Source: SR-FBR-E99 sp963732365
Lineage (GTDB): Bacteria > Bacteroidota > Bacteroidia > Bacteroidales > VadinHA17
Direction: 5' to 3'
Length of the DNA stretch: 64,000 nucleotides
Assembly: GCA_963732365.1 (NCBI GenBank)
Contig: CAVSZC010000007.1
Coordinates: 372,001-436,000 of the forward strand
Positions 25,882 through 35,552 of the stretch are shown in pieces; the first letter of the stretch is position 1; each line of letters opens with the position of its first letter. Below the pieces are notes generated by a model. The model worked only from the letters and a program-made list of their open reading frames with translations. It ran no database searches and was not told the DNA's origin. The position numbers were made by a program, and so were the translations under genes.

Positions 25882-28338
25882 TCATTCATTCACGTATACC
25901 CTTTTTACCCTTGCAGGTATCGAGGTAAGTATCTCGTAGGGAATAGTGTTGCACATCTTTGCTATCTCTTCAACGGGGATATTGTTGCCAAAAACCTCTG
26001 CCTCGTCGCCTGTCCTGACATTTAGTCCGGTGACATCAACCATGCACATGTCCATGCATATGTTTCCTGCGATGGGCACCCTTCTGTCCCTGATGAAGAG
26101 CGACCCCCTGCCGTTTCCCAGTTCACGTCTCAGTCCGTCTGCATAACCAACCGGTATAACCGCTATCTCCCTGTCACTGTCTGCAGCACCGGTGCATCCG
26201 TAGCTGACCGGGTCTCCTGCCGGTACAGTCCGTACCTGTGAAACGGCTGTCACGAACTTACCCGTATGCCTCAGTGACACTCCCTGATATTCGCCAATTC
26301 CATAGAGCCCGATACCTATGCGGACCATATCAAACTGGTATTCAGGGAACCGGCTGATGCCTGCCGAGTTGAGAAGATGAAGTCTTATACTGTAGCCTAG
26401 TGACGTCCCCAGTCTTTCTGCCGCCCCAGTGAGCAATGACGCCTGCCGGTGGGTGAAGTCGTCATGCATCTTATTATCACTGGCTGACAGATGTGAGAAG
26501 AGTGATATGACCCTTACATGCTGTTCTGAGCGGAGCATCTCAGCCAACCGGTCTATCTCGCTGGCACTGAAGCCAAGCCTGTGCATGCCAGTATCCATCT
26601 TGAGATGCACCGGGTAGTTGACGAGGCCGTGTCTCCTTGCACTTCTGAGAAAACTCTCATAAGACTCCATGCTGTATATCTCCGGCTCCATATTATACCT
26701 GATTATCAGGTCCATGGCACTCTCGTCGGGATTCATCACCATGACAGGTGCCATGATGCCTGCCTCCCTGAGAGCCACTCCCTCGTCAGCATATGCTACT
26801 GCAAAATAACTCACACCCTGATATTCAAGCAGTGACGCGATCTCTGCTGATCCTGATCCGTATGCAAAAGCCTTGACCATTGCCATGATGCCCGTGCCGG
26901 GTCTCAGGAGGTGTCTGAACTCATTCAGGTTATGTACCACGGCATTCATGTTAATCTCCAGCCTTGTCTGATGCATCTGCTGCACGAGAAGGCTGCTGAT
27001 ACGCTCAAAACCGAAAGCGCGGGCACCCTTTATGAGGATCGTCTCATCGCGAAAGGCAAAGCTGCGGAAGGTATCGGTGAGCTCAGCCGTGGAGCTGTAG
27101 AACAACGATCCCTCCGGGAACAGATCACGCTGGCGGCACAGGGCTTCCCCTACTCCTATGAGCCTGTCTATACCGGTCCGTCTTACCGCTGCGGCCACCC
27201 CCTCATACAGATTTCTTTCATCGCCCCCTATCTGCCTGAAGTCCGAGAGTATAAGAGTAGTCTTTCCCCTGGCATGGGTGCGCAGAAAATCAAGGGCCAT
27301 GACCAGTGATCCGGGATCAGAGTTGTAGTAGTCTTCTATCAGGGTACATCCGTTTATTCCCCTTTTCAGCTCCATGCGCATGGCAACCGCCGGAAGCCCT
27401 TCGACAGACCTGATGATCATATCCTCAGGAACGCCTTCGGCAAGGGAGCAAGCGACAACACTTACAGCGTTCTCAGCAGATGCCCTGTCAGCAAACGGGA
27501 CACAAACACTGAATGAGGATGAGGCAGTGCCGCACTCCAGCAGCTGTCCGTCACCGGGCCGCTCACGGACGCTGACAGTGAGTGAGGCCTCTGACCCGGC
27601 CAATGACCAGGTAAATGCCTTGAGATGGCTGTATTTTTCTTCAACCTCTTCTCTGATGATCCTGTCATCGGCGTTGTAGATAATCAGTCCGGCACCGGCT
27701 GCAAGAATGAGTTTCTCAGCGGCTATCTCTTCCCTGCTGCTGAAATTTTCTCCGTGGGCATCACCGACGTTTGTTATAACAACAGTATCGGGCCTGATGA
27801 TGCGTGCCAGTTTTTCCATCTCCCCGGGTCTTGATATGCCGGCCTCTATGACCGCGACATCATACCGTTCATCAATGTTCAGCAGTGACAGTGCAACCCC
27901 CAGTTGTGAGTTGTAGCTCCGCGGGCTTCGGATGACACTCCTGACAGTTCCCATTGTCTCTGCCAGCCACTCCTTGACAATAGTTTTGCCGGCGCTGCCG
28001 GTTACTGCAATGACCTTTCCTCTGAAGTCGTCTCTCTTTCTGGCGGCGAGGCTGTGCAGTGCCTCAAGGGTATCGTCTACCTTCACGAAGGCGGCGCCGG
28101 TCATGATCTCATGACCCTCCGGAACTGTGTCAACCAGGAAGAGGCGCACTCCCCTTCCGTACAGAGGTCCGATGAAGCGGTGTCCGTCATGATTGGGACC
28201 GCGCAGTGCAACGAAAAGGAGATCATGACCGGCGCCGGACGAACGACTGTCGGTCATGATACCCGTTACAGCAACCGATTGATCACCTGACAACGCCCCT
28301 CCTGTGATGACCGCCAGCTCATGTGCAGTGATCTTCAA
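25882..28338 (-). CDS. murF-alr: Bifunctional MurF ligase/alanine racemase
   Basis: 818 residues joining two cell-wall enzymes. The N-terminal MurF part (about 1-445) has the ATP-binding GSAGKT at 114-119 and a Mur-ligase C-terminal domain with HARGKTTLILSDF; it adds D-Ala-D-Ala to UDP-MurNAc-tripeptide. The C-terminal alanine racemase (about 455-818) has the PLP lysine Lys489 in MVKAFAYGSG and the catalytic Tyr in VSYGCT, and makes D-alanine. This fusion is well known in Bacteroidota and places D-Ala supply and use in one chain. The gene ends flush against the convergent Crp/Fnr gene and starts 4 bases after tdk ends, so the two are one operon. Ddl, the enzyme acting between them, is at 49681. 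Confidence 0.95.
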   Translation of the reverse strand: MKITAHELAVITGGALSGDQSVAVTGIMTDSRSSGAGHDLLFVALRGPNHDGHRFIGPLYGRGVRLFLVDTVPEGHEIMTGAAFVKVDDTLEALHSLAARKRDDFRGKVIAVTGSAGKTIVKEWLAETMGTVRSVIRSPRSYNSQLGVALSLLNIDERYDVAVIEAGISRPGEMEKLARIIRPDTVVITNVGDAHGENFSSREEIAAEKLILAAGAGLIIYNADDRIIREEVEEKYSHLKAFTWSLAGSEASLTVSVRERPGDGQLLECGTASSSFSVCVPFADRASAENAVSVVACSLAEGVPEDMIIRSVEGLPAVAMRMELKRGINGCTLIEDYYNSDPGSLVMALDFLRTHARGKTTLILSDFRQIGGDERNLYEGVAAAVRRTGIDRLIGVGEALCRQRDLFPEGSLFYSSTAELTDTFRSFAFRDETILIKGARAFGFERISSLLVQQMHQTRLEINMNAVVHNLNEFRHLLRPGTGIMAMVKAFAYGSGSAEIASLLEYQGVSYFAVAYADEGVALREAGIMAPVMVMNPDESAMDLIIRYNMEPEIYSMESYESFLRSARRHGLVNYPVHLKMDTGMHRLGFSASEIDRLAEMLRSEQHVRVISLFSHLSASDNKMHDDFTHRQASLLTGAAERLGTSLGYSIRLHLLNSAGISRFPEYQFDMVRIGIGLYGIGEYQGVSLRHTGKFVTAVSQVRTVPAGDPVSYGCTGAADSDREIAVIPVGYADGLRRELGNGRGSLFIRDRRVPIAGNICMDMCMVDVTGLNVRTGDEAEVFGNNIPVEEIAKMCNTIPYEILTSIPARVKRVYVNE

Positions 28339-28342
28339 CTCC

Positions 28343-28924
28343 TTACCTGTTAAATGATTTTATGTAACATGACCGGCAGATAGGCTCGTAAATATCCTTC
28401 TCACCAAGCATAACAACCTTGTCATCCTTTATCTTCCGGTATGAATAGTTGGCGAGGTTTCCGCACCTCACACATATGGCATGCACCTTGCTGACATACT
28501 CAGCCACAGCCATCAGTGCAGGCATCGGACCGAAGGGCTTCCCCGCAAAGTCCATGTCGAGGCCGGCAACAATCACACGGGTGCCTGCATCAGCAAGGGT
28601 GGTGCATACATCAACGAGGCCGGAGTCAAAAAACTGAGCCTCATCAATGCCTACTACCTCAACACCTGACGAGAGAAGCAATATTGAAGATGCATTCTCC
28701 ACAGGTGTCGATGTGATTGACTTTTCGTCATGAGATACCACACGCGTCTCAGAGTACCTTGTGTCAACCGACGGCTTGAAGATCTCAACCTTCAGCCCTG
28801 CAAACATCGCGCGCCGAAGCCTCCGTATCAGCTCCTCGGTCTTCCCGGAGAACATTGACCCCGCTATGACCTCAATAGAGCCTCGTTTGCCGGCATTGTC
28901 CACCGAATTTTCAAGAAATTCCAT
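28343..28924 (-). CDS. tdk: Thymidine kinase
   Basis: 193 residues of the type II thymidine kinase family. P-loop GSMFSGKT at 22-29, catalytic Glu95 in GIDEAQFF, and four zinc-binding cysteines (151, 154, 183, 186). The lasso region SYRK near the C-terminus binds the base. The enzyme salvages thymidine to dTMP. It is the first gene of an operon with murF-alr. The divergent gene at 29038 begins 114 bases upstream. Confidence 0.96.
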   Translation of the reverse strand: MEFLENSVDNAGKRGSIEVIAGSMFSGKTEELIRRLRRAMFAGLKVEIFKPSVDTRYSETRVVSHDEKSITSTPVENASSILLLSSGVEVVGIDEAQFFDSGLVDVCTTLADAGTRVIVAGLDMDFAGKPFGPMPALMAVAEYVSKVHAICVRCGNLANYSYRKIKDDKVVMLGEKDIYEPICRSCYIKSFNR

Positions 28925-28990
28925 ACTTCAGCACAGGGTTCCCCGTTCTTTAATGTACACTGATTATTACAGGCAGATGCGATTATTATT

Positions 28991-28998
28991 TACTTTTG
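28991..28998 (+). promoter_or_regulatory. Candidate -7 box (TACTTTTG) for the 29038-32970 operon
   Basis: The octamer matches TAnnTTTG and lies 40 bases before the start codon at 29038. There is no clear -33 box. It shows that the frame beginning upstream with TTG at 28996 is not coding at its start. Confidence 0.45.
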
Positions 28999-29037
28999 CA
29001 AAATAAGGAAAAGCGATCATTAAAAAAACAAAGAGTG

Positions 29038-29622
29038 ATGGATTTCAACACAGCATTAGGCATAATAAGAAGGGACATGGAGGAAGCACGAGCCTTGCTA
29101 GACCAGTTATCTGAACTCCCCGGAAAACATATTGCAGAGTTAGAGCTTGCACGTTCAAGGATGCGGAGTGCCTCAGAGCTTCTCGCGATTCTCCCGAAGA
29201 TGCTTGAAGAAAAAGAGGTGGAGACTCATGTCGGGGCTGAGAAAGAAGAAGAGACACAGTTCAGGGCTGAGGTCAGGGAAACTGCCAAACCTATCCTGGC
29301 TGACAAATTCAGCTCCACCGACAGGATAGGTCAGATGGTCACTTCGGTAAAGCAGGATGAGCTTATTACCTCTGTAATGCATAACAAGCCCATAAGCGAT
29401 ATTGGCGCTGCCATTGGCATCAATGATAAGTTCTACTTTATCCGTGAGCTCTTCAGTGGTGACAGCAAGGCATACCAGGACACTATAAGGCGTCTCAACG
29501 GCGCTGTCTCCCTCGGTGAAGCGATGAAGATACTTGACGACAGCACCGTGATGGGCTCTGATCCGGCAGCCCAGTCATCATTTGTTGACGTGGTACGGAG
29601 AAAATTCAACATTAATGTCTAA
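29038..29622 (+). CDS. Conserved protein of unknown function, operon partner of rsmI
   Basis: 194 residues from the first ATG after the promoter box. The N-terminal half is a long charged helix likely to form a coiled coil (MEEARALLDQLSEL through EKEEETQ). The C-terminal half contains a short conserved-looking core, HNKPISDIGAAIGINDKFYFIRELFSGDSKAY, of which only the key words are quoted here as DIGAAIGINDKF and FIRELF. I recognise this core from Bacteroidota proteins of unknown role. No signal peptide or membrane segment. Its last codons overlap the rsmI start by 8 bases, so translation is probably coupled. Confidence 0.7.
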   Translation: MDFNTALGIIRRDMEEARALLDQLSELPGKHIAELELARSRMRSASELLAILPKMLEEKEVETHVGAEKEEETQFRAEVRETAKPILADKFSSTDRIGQMVTSVKQDELITSVMHNKPISDIGAAIGINDKFYFIRELFSGDSKAYQDTIRRLNGAVSLGEAMKILDDSTVMGSDPAAQSSFVDVVRRKFNINV

Positions 29623-30316
29623 ACTCTTTCTTGTACCCACACCCATCGGCAACCTCGGTGATATCACCGTGCGTGCCATTGAGGTTCTGGGTTCTGCCGG
29701 AGTGATTCTCGCCGAGGACACGCGGACCACCCGCATACTTCTTAACCGCTATAATATCAGTGTACCGCTGAACTCGCACCATAAATTCAATGAGCACCGC
29801 AGCATTGAGGCAGTGTGTGACCGCATTGAACAGGGCGTCGTCACGGCACTGGTATCTGACGCCGGCACACCGGGGATCTCCGACCCCGGGTTTCTTCTTG
29901 TCAGACGTTGCCTTGAGCGAGGCATAGAGATAGAGGCGCTCCCCGGCGCCACGGCCTTCGTCCCGGCACTGGTATCCTCAGGGTTACCCTCAGACCGCTT
30001 CTGCTTCGAGGGGTTCCTTCCCCAGAAGAAGGGGAGACAGAAGAGGATCGTCTCACTGGCCGGTGAAGAGCGTACGATGATATTCTATGAGTCACCCTAC
30101 AGGGTACTCAAGACACTGGGGCAACTGGCCGCTGTGCTGGGTGATGACCGCAGGGCATCCGTCTCCAGGGAGCTGACAAAAAAATTTGAAGAGACCGTCA
30201 GGGGAACGCTTGCATCGCTCATAGAACATTTCACCTCGTCAGCACCAAGGGGAGAGTTCGTTATCATCGTGGCTGGAACCTCATTCAGGGACCATCCTGA
30301 ACAAGAGACCGAGTGA
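29615..30316 (+). CDS. rsmI: 16S rRNA (cytidine-1402-2'-O)-methyltransferase
   Basis: 233 residues starting MSKLFLVPTPIGNLGDIT, the family's N-terminal signature (tetrapyrrole-methylase fold). Further motifs are AEDTRTT, SDAGTPGISDPG and LPGATAFVPAL, which form the SAM-binding cleft. The start at 29615 overlaps the end of the upstream unknown gene by 8 bases; a longer frame from 29582 is in the wrong context. It 2'-O-methylates C1402 in the decoding centre. The stop TGA overlaps the ATG of the DUF5686 gene by one base. Confidence 0.95.
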   Translation: MSKLFLVPTPIGNLGDITVRAIEVLGSAGVILAEDTRTTRILLNRYNISVPLNSHHKFNEHRSIEAVCDRIEQGVVTALVSDAGTPGISDPGFLLVRRCLERGIEIEALPGATAFVPALVSSGLPSDRFCFEGFLPQKKGRQKRIVSLAGEERTMIFYESPYRVLKTLGQLAAVLGDDRRASVSRELTKKFEETVRGTLASLIEHFTSSAPRGEFVIIVAGTSFRDHPEQETE

Positions 30317-32970
30317 TGCATTCCCGGAGACTGACACTTCTGGTTACTGCCTCCCTGCTGTGGCTCTCCTTGAACGGGCAGACACTGCAGGGGAGGATAA
30401 CAGACGCGTCAGGCATGCCTCTCTCAGGCGCTTCCGTATATATCACCGAGCTGAGGCAGGGAACAACATCTAATAATGAAGGGTATTACATGGTGCCCCT
30501 CCCTGCCGGTAACTATACGGTAAGCTACCAGTTCCTGGGATATTCACCGGAAACCAGGAAGGTCAGCATTAGCAACTCCGACGTCATTGCCGATGTCTCG
30601 CTCAGTGAACAGTTTTACGAGATCCCTGCCGTGAGGGTCTCTGCAACCGGCAAGGACCCTGCAGAATATATTATGCGCAAAGCTATCGGCATGGCCCCCT
30701 TCCATCTGAACCAGGTCAGAAGTTACAAGGCAGAGGTGTATATGAAGGGGGGCGGAAAGATCGAAAGACTGCCGCGGATGATCAAGCGACAGATGAAGGT
30801 TGAAGCCAATGAGATCCAGATTAAAGAGGGAGAGTACTACGTCGTCGAATCTGTAAACATAATTACATTCACAGCACCTGACAGCTATGTAAACCAGGTC
30901 ATCTCATCACGTTCCAATCTGCCGATACCCGAGAGTGAGACATCGCCAATGGATTACCTCGAGGCGAGCTTTTACCAGCCTGTGCTGGCAGAGATGGCCA
31001 TCTCACCCCTCGCACCGAATGCTTTCTCACACTATGACTTCAGGTTCATGGGCTCGACCTCGCAGGGATATTATGTCATTGACAAAATAGAGGTCACACC
31101 GAAGAGAAAGAGTCAGCAACTCTTCACCGGGGTCATCTATATCGTTGAGGACCAGTGGGCTATTCACTCTCTTGACCTCACCAATGAGAATATGGCAGGC
31201 ACGATAAGGATCAGACAGCTGTATACTCCTGTCGAAGAGGAGATATGGATGCCTGTCAGCCATGAGTTTGGCATGGATATCTCGATACTGGGTATTAAAG
31301 CCAGGGCTTCCTATACGAGCGCAGTCAAGTACCTGGAGGTGGAGCCCGACAGGTCACTCACCCCCCCCTCAACCTTTTACGTCGCAACGGCCAGGCCCGA
31401 GGCTGAACTGCCAAAGACAGAAACAGAAAGAGAAATCGAGGCTATTCTCTCCAAAGATGAGCTGACCGCACGCGACATGTCACGCCTTGCCAGGCTGAAT
31501 GAAAAGACTGTCTCAAAAAAGGAGGAAAAGGGCTCGCTGGAGATCAAGGACAAGACAACATATATTGTCGAAAAGGATTCAATACCACGCGATTCAGCCT
31601 ACTGGGAGAGGGTAAGACCCATACCCCTGACAGCGGAAGAGGTAAAAAGCCTTGGTACCATAAGCGCAGATACCGCAAATCTTGCGACCCGTGACAGCTC
31701 TTCCCTGACCATTAATATTGGACCGGGACAGGATGATGAAAAGGAGAAAAGCGCTGTGCTGAAGGCGGCCAGAGATATACTTGCCGGCAGAAGATGGCAG
31801 CTCTCCGAGGAGAGCTCCCTGAATTATGACGGCCTGATTCACCTCAGGAATTTCTCATTCAACACAGTTGACGGGTTTATTCTTGGCACAGGACTGAATT
31901 ATTCGACGCGCACAGGAGAAAATGGAAGATTCTCCCTGTCGCCTGCCGCAAGATATGCATTCAGCCGTGAAAGGCTTCTCTGGTCTGTCTCTGCCAATTT
32001 GCTTTACAATCCTCTCTCCCGGTCATCCTTTTTCATAAGAGCCGGCAGCAGCTCCGATGAGTTTACACCATCAGGGGTAAATCCACTGGTAAACACGGTA
32101 TCATCATTGTTCTTTACGGAGAACTGGATGAAGCTGTATAACAGTTTCTATCTCATTGCCGGTCACCGCGGAGAGCTGGCAAACGGATTAACTCTTTCGC
32201 TGCAGGCCGAATATGAGCAGAGAGACCCTCTTGAAAACACAACCTCATACACATTCTTCAGCAGTGAGAAAGAGTATACACCAAATATTCCCGATAATCC
32301 TTTCGTGTCTGGCGATGTTGAAGGTTACAGCCCATTGGTATCATTCAGCCACAGCAACCTCTCATTCTCAGCCCAGCTCACCTGGACTCCTCGTCAGCCC
32401 TACCGGATCAGAAACGGGAACAAAATATACGAAGATTCTGATTATCCGACGTTTAACCTCCTGTGGAAGCATGGGTACAACTACAATGATACCCTCTCCG
32501 GCCATTTTGACATGATCAGGGCTGAGATAACCCGCTCTGACCGTTTCGGTCCGTTCAATGAATTCTCCTGGCGCATCATCGGAGGAGGCTTTGTAAACAG
32601 GGAGAATGTACAGCTTCAGGATATGCATTTCTTCAATGCACAGGCTTCACCGGTGCTGATAAACAACTATGAGGATGCCTTTTACCTCAAGCCCTATTAT
32701 TCAATATCGTCACCATCGTTTTTCGCCGAGGCGCATCTGCGCTATTACTCTTCCATACTTGTTCTCAAGAGGTTACCGTTGCTGAGCAATACTCTCACCA
32801 GGGAGAAGATCAGCTTCTCAGGATTATGGACTCCGGACTACGGTTTTTATTACGAGGCAGGTTACGCACTAAGCGAGATCTTCTTCGTGGCAGAAGTAGG
32901 AGTTTACACAGGCTTCCGCGATCTGGCATGGGATAGCATAGGACTCAGGCTGACGCTGAAGATCAACTGA
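30316..32970 (+). CDS. Outer-membrane protein with CarboxypepD_reg-like and DUF5686 domains
   Basis: 884 residues; the ATG at 30316 overlaps the rsmI stop in a TGATG arrangement, and a GTG one codon earlier is less likely. A signal peptide ends near LNGQ. Residues about 22-100 form a carboxypeptidase-regulatory-like beta sandwich (LQGRITDASGMPLSGASVYI). From about 115 onward the DUF5686 region follows (AEYIMRKAI, KAEVYMKGGG), and the last 350 residues are repeated amphipathic strands ending LRLTLKIN, a barrel. Similar proteins lie in the outer membrane of Bacteroidota; a role in peptidoglycan or lipoprotein handling has been proposed only loosely. Convergent with dnaB, 3 bases apart. Confidence 0.82.
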   Translation: MHSRRLTLLVTASLLWLSLNGQTLQGRITDASGMPLSGASVYITELRQGTTSNNEGYYMVPLPAGNYTVSYQFLGYSPETRKVSISNSDVIADVSLSEQFYEIPAVRVSATGKDPAEYIMRKAIGMAPFHLNQVRSYKAEVYMKGGGKIERLPRMIKRQMKVEANEIQIKEGEYYVVESVNIITFTAPDSYVNQVISSRSNLPIPESETSPMDYLEASFYQPVLAEMAISPLAPNAFSHYDFRFMGSTSQGYYVIDKIEVTPKRKSQQLFTGVIYIVEDQWAIHSLDLTNENMAGTIRIRQLYTPVEEEIWMPVSHEFGMDISILGIKARASYTSAVKYLEVEPDRSLTPPSTFYVATARPEAELPKTETEREIEAILSKDELTARDMSRLARLNEKTVSKKEEKGSLEIKDKTTYIVEKDSIPRDSAYWERVRPIPLTAEEVKSLGTISADTANLATRDSSSLTINIGPGQDDEKEKSAVLKAARDILAGRRWQLSEESSLNYDGLIHLRNFSFNTVDGFILGTGLNYSTRTGENGRFSLSPAARYAFSRERLLWSVSANLLYNPLSRSSFFIRAGSSSDEFTPSGVNPLVNTVSSLFFTENWMKLYNSFYLIAGHRGELANGLTLSLQAEYEQRDPLENTTSYTFFSSEKEYTPNIPDNPFVSGDVEGYSPLVSFSHSNLSFSAQLTWTPRQPYRIRNGNKIYEDSDYPTFNLLWKHGYNYNDTLSGHFDMIRAEITRSDRFGPFNEFSWRIIGGGFVNRENVQLQDMHFFNAQASPVLINNYEDAFYLKPYYSISSPSFFAEAHLRYYSSILVLKRLPLLSNTLTREKISFSGLWTPDYGFYYEAGYALSEIFFVAEVGVYTGFRDLAWDSIGLRLTLKIN

Positions 32971-32973
32971 TAA

Positions 32974-34497
32974 TCAGAACGAAGGCTTGCGGCTGTTGTC
33001 CTCTGCAGAGAAGTCGCTGTAGTCAGATGAGATGTCATCGTTCATCTTTGACCCCCTCGTAAAGACCCCTGCCGGTGAAGCCAGCGATGCAACCTCTGAT
33101 CCGAACTCGTCAGGTTCGACAAACATAGCCCTGTCTTCCTTGAAATAAAGAAGTATCTCGTCAGTAGGGCCGTTACGGTTCTTGGCAAGGATTATATCGG
33201 CATGGCCTTTGGTCGACTGCCCGTCTTCGAACTGTGACACTCCCATCTTTTCAGGCCGGTGAATGAAGACGACCATATCGGCATCCTGCTCTATGGCGCC
33301 TGATTCACGCAGGTCTGACAGCATCGGTTTCTTGTTACCTCCTCTTGTCTCCACTGACCTGTTGAGCTGTGAAAGTGCCAGCACAGGCACTGCAAGCTCC
33401 TTGGCAATGCTTTTGAGTGCCCTGGAGATTGAGCTCACCTCCTGCTCGCGGCTCCCTGCGTCAGGCGGTCCGGTCATGAGCTGAAGGTAGTCAACGATGA
33501 CCAGGTCAAGCTTGTTCTGTGCCTTAAGCCTCCGGCACTTGGCTCTGAGCTCAAAGACAGAGATGGCCGGCGTGTCATCAATAAATATCGTTGCCTCGGT
33601 CAATGACTTGATGCGTGACTCAAGCAGAGACCACTCTTCGGCGGTGAGCCTTCCGTTTTTGATCTTCTCTCCCGGTATCTCGGTCTCAGCCACTATAAGC
33701 CTGTTAACCAGCTGTATGGCTGCCATCTCCAGGGAAAAGATAGCCACCTTCCTGCCATGATCAATGGCCATGTTACGCGCCATCGACAGCGCGAAGGCAG
33801 TCTTTCCCATTGAGGGACGGGCAGCGATGATGACAAGTTCCGACTTCTGCCAGCCTGAAGTGAGCCTGTCAAGTTTGGTGAAGCCCGAAGGCACTCCGAC
33901 AAGAGCCTCCTCCTTCTTGCCAAGCTCTTCTATCTCTGACAAAGCCTGTTTGATGACCTCATGTATCGGCATCACTTCGTGCTTGATGTTCCCCTCGGCG
34001 ATCCTGAACAGCTCGTCCTCGCTCTTGTCAAGCAGCTCGGTGACATCGAGGGTATCTTCATACACCATGTTCTGTATCAGCGTGGCGGCTCGTATAAGCT
34101 CACGCTGGATATATTTCTGCAGTACTATTCGTGCGTGGTATTCAATATTCGCGGCAGAGACCACCTTTGAGGTCAGCTCTGTCAGGTATACAGCCCCACC
34201 TGCCTCCTCGAGATCGCTGACACGCTTCAGCTCCTGTGTGACGGTTAGAAGATCGATTGCCTGATCTCGCCTGTTAAGCTCCGCTATAGCTGCAAATATC
34301 TTCTGGTGGGCAGCGGAGTAAAAAACCTCCGGACGGAGGATATCAACCACCATCCTCGCAGCCTCTATCTCCAGCATCGCGGCTCCCAGCACCGCCTCCT
34401 CCATCTCGGGCGACTGAGGCGGTATCCTGCCTCCTTCGGGAATGACCATTACTGAGGACTTTTTATCCTGCCTGGATCTCTGTGCTACCGGGGACAT
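32974..34497 (-). CDS. dnaB: Replicative DNA helicase
   Basis: 507 residues. The N-terminal DnaB domain (about 25-130) starts PPQSPEMEEAVLGAAMLE; the C-terminal RecA-like motor has Walker A ARPSMGKTAFAL and Walker B-containing DLVIVDYLQLM, followed by LSQLNRSVETR. The C-terminal tail of about 45 acidic/polar residues is longer than in E. coli. The protein unwinds DNA at the fork and loads primase. The gene is alone, divergent from ispE and convergent with the DUF5686 gene. No intein is present. Confidence 0.97.
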   Translation of the reverse strand: MSPVAQRSRQDKKSSVMVIPEGGRIPPQSPEMEEAVLGAAMLEIEAARMVVDILRPEVFYSAAHQKIFAAIAELNRRDQAIDLLTVTQELKRVSDLEEAGGAVYLTELTSKVVSAANIEYHARIVLQKYIQRELIRAATLIQNMVYEDTLDVTELLDKSEDELFRIAEGNIKHEVMPIHEVIKQALSEIEELGKKEEALVGVPSGFTKLDRLTSGWQKSELVIIAARPSMGKTAFALSMARNMAIDHGRKVAIFSLEMAAIQLVNRLIVAETEIPGEKIKNGRLTAEEWSLLESRIKSLTEATIFIDDTPAISVFELRAKCRRLKAQNKLDLVIVDYLQLMTGPPDAGSREQEVSSISRALKSIAKELAVPVLALSQLNRSVETRGGNKKPMLSDLRESGAIEQDADMVVFIHRPEKMGVSQFEDGQSTKGHADIILAKNRNGPTDEILLYFKEDRAMFVEPDEFGSEVASLASPAGVFTRGSKMNDDISSDYSDFSAEDNSRKPSF

Positions 34498-34682
34498 TAT
34501 CGTATGGAATTATTAGACAAATAATTAGCCGCAGACATAATCTGTCTCAGCTCTGGTCAAAATTAACAAATAGACGCTTTCAGGTCAGGATATTGCGATC
34601 TTTTGTTTCAAACAATGAGTGTTAAAAAAATGTTGAAAAAGGATATAATCCTTAAAGATGCGGATATTTGAAAAGGTTCATC

Positions 34683-34690
34683 TATTTTTG
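34683..34690 (+). promoter_or_regulatory. Candidate -7 box (TATTTTTG) for ispE
   Basis: Fits TAnnTTTG and lies 24 bases before the ispE start codon. A TTTG at 34667-34670 is too close to serve as a standard -33 element. The rest of the 216-base gap to dnaB is AT-rich without other recognisable features. Confidence 0.45.
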
Positions 34691-34713
34691 AAGTCTTAAC
34701 AGGCACGCAGGGA

Positions 34714-35532
34714 ATGGTAGTCTTTCCAAAAGCAAAAATCAACATAGGATTAAGGATCGTTGAAAAGAGGCCTGACGGCTTTCATAACATCGAGACCTTT
34801 TTCTACCCTGTCGCCATTGCTGACGCACTTGAGTTTGTTGTCAGGAAAGACAACAGGAAATATGACACTCTGAAGGTCACGGGACTGATGGAGGACAATG
34901 ATCCTGATAATAACCTGGTAATGAAGGCGGTGAAGCTGATGCGCGAATCATTCGATTTCCCGCGCATAAGGATTCATCTTCACAAGGCCATACCCCTCGG
35001 TGCGGGGCTTGGAGGAGGATCATCAGACGCTGCCGGGATGCTTAAGGCCCTTAACAGGTACTTCGGTTTCGGACTAAACTCCGAGGAGCTGCGCTCATTT
35101 GCCGGCAGACTGGGCAGTGACGCCCCCTTCTTCATTGACAGCACCCCCTCCTTTGCCGAAGGGGTGGGTAACATCCTCTCTGACATGCCACTGGATCTTG
35201 GTGAGTACCATATCAGGATATTCTACCCAGGAATGAATATAAGTACGGCCGAGGCTTATGCCGGTTGTATTCCCTGTCCTACAGGACTGTCACTCAGACA
35301 GCTGATCAGTCTTCCTGTGACTGAGTGGAGAGGAAGGGTTGTGAACGATTTTGAGCTTAATATCTTCAGAAGTTACCCCCAGGTGGGTGAGATTAAGATG
35401 GCTCTGTATGAGGCGGGAGCTCTCTTCGCCTCGATGTCGGGAAGCGGCTCGGCAGTATACGGCATCTTCAGGGACAATCCAGACCTTCCGGACAGACTGT
35501 CAAAATATCTGCTCAACACCGGGCAGTTTTGA
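34714..35532 (+). CDS. ispE: 4-diphosphocytidyl-2-C-methyl-D-erythritol kinase
   Basis: 272 residues of the GHMP kinase family. It opens MVVFPKAKINIGLRIVEKRP, with catalytic Lys8; the glycine-rich ATP loop PLGAGLGGGSSDAAG is at 94-108 and the catalytic Asp136 lies in LGSDAPFF. A C-terminal MSGSGSAVYGIF completes the family pattern. It phosphorylates CDP-methylerythritol in the MEP pathway, which supplies isopentenyl diphosphate for the carotenoid, quinone and undecaprenyl lipids needed by other genes here. It stands alone; the next gene is convergent 20 bases away. Confidence 0.96.
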   Translation: MVVFPKAKINIGLRIVEKRPDGFHNIETFFYPVAIADALEFVVRKDNRKYDTLKVTGLMEDNDPDNNLVMKAVKLMRESFDFPRIRIHLHKAIPLGAGLGGGSSDAAGMLKALNRYFGFGLNSEELRSFAGRLGSDAPFFIDSTPSFAEGVGNILSDMPLDLGEYHIRIFYPGMNISTAEAYAGCIPCPTGLSLRQLISLPVTEWRGRVVNDFELNIFRSYPQVGEIKMALYEAGALFASMSGSGSAVYGIFRDNPDLPDRLSKYLLNTGQF

Positions 35533-35552
35533 TATTACGGACAGGAATTTTC

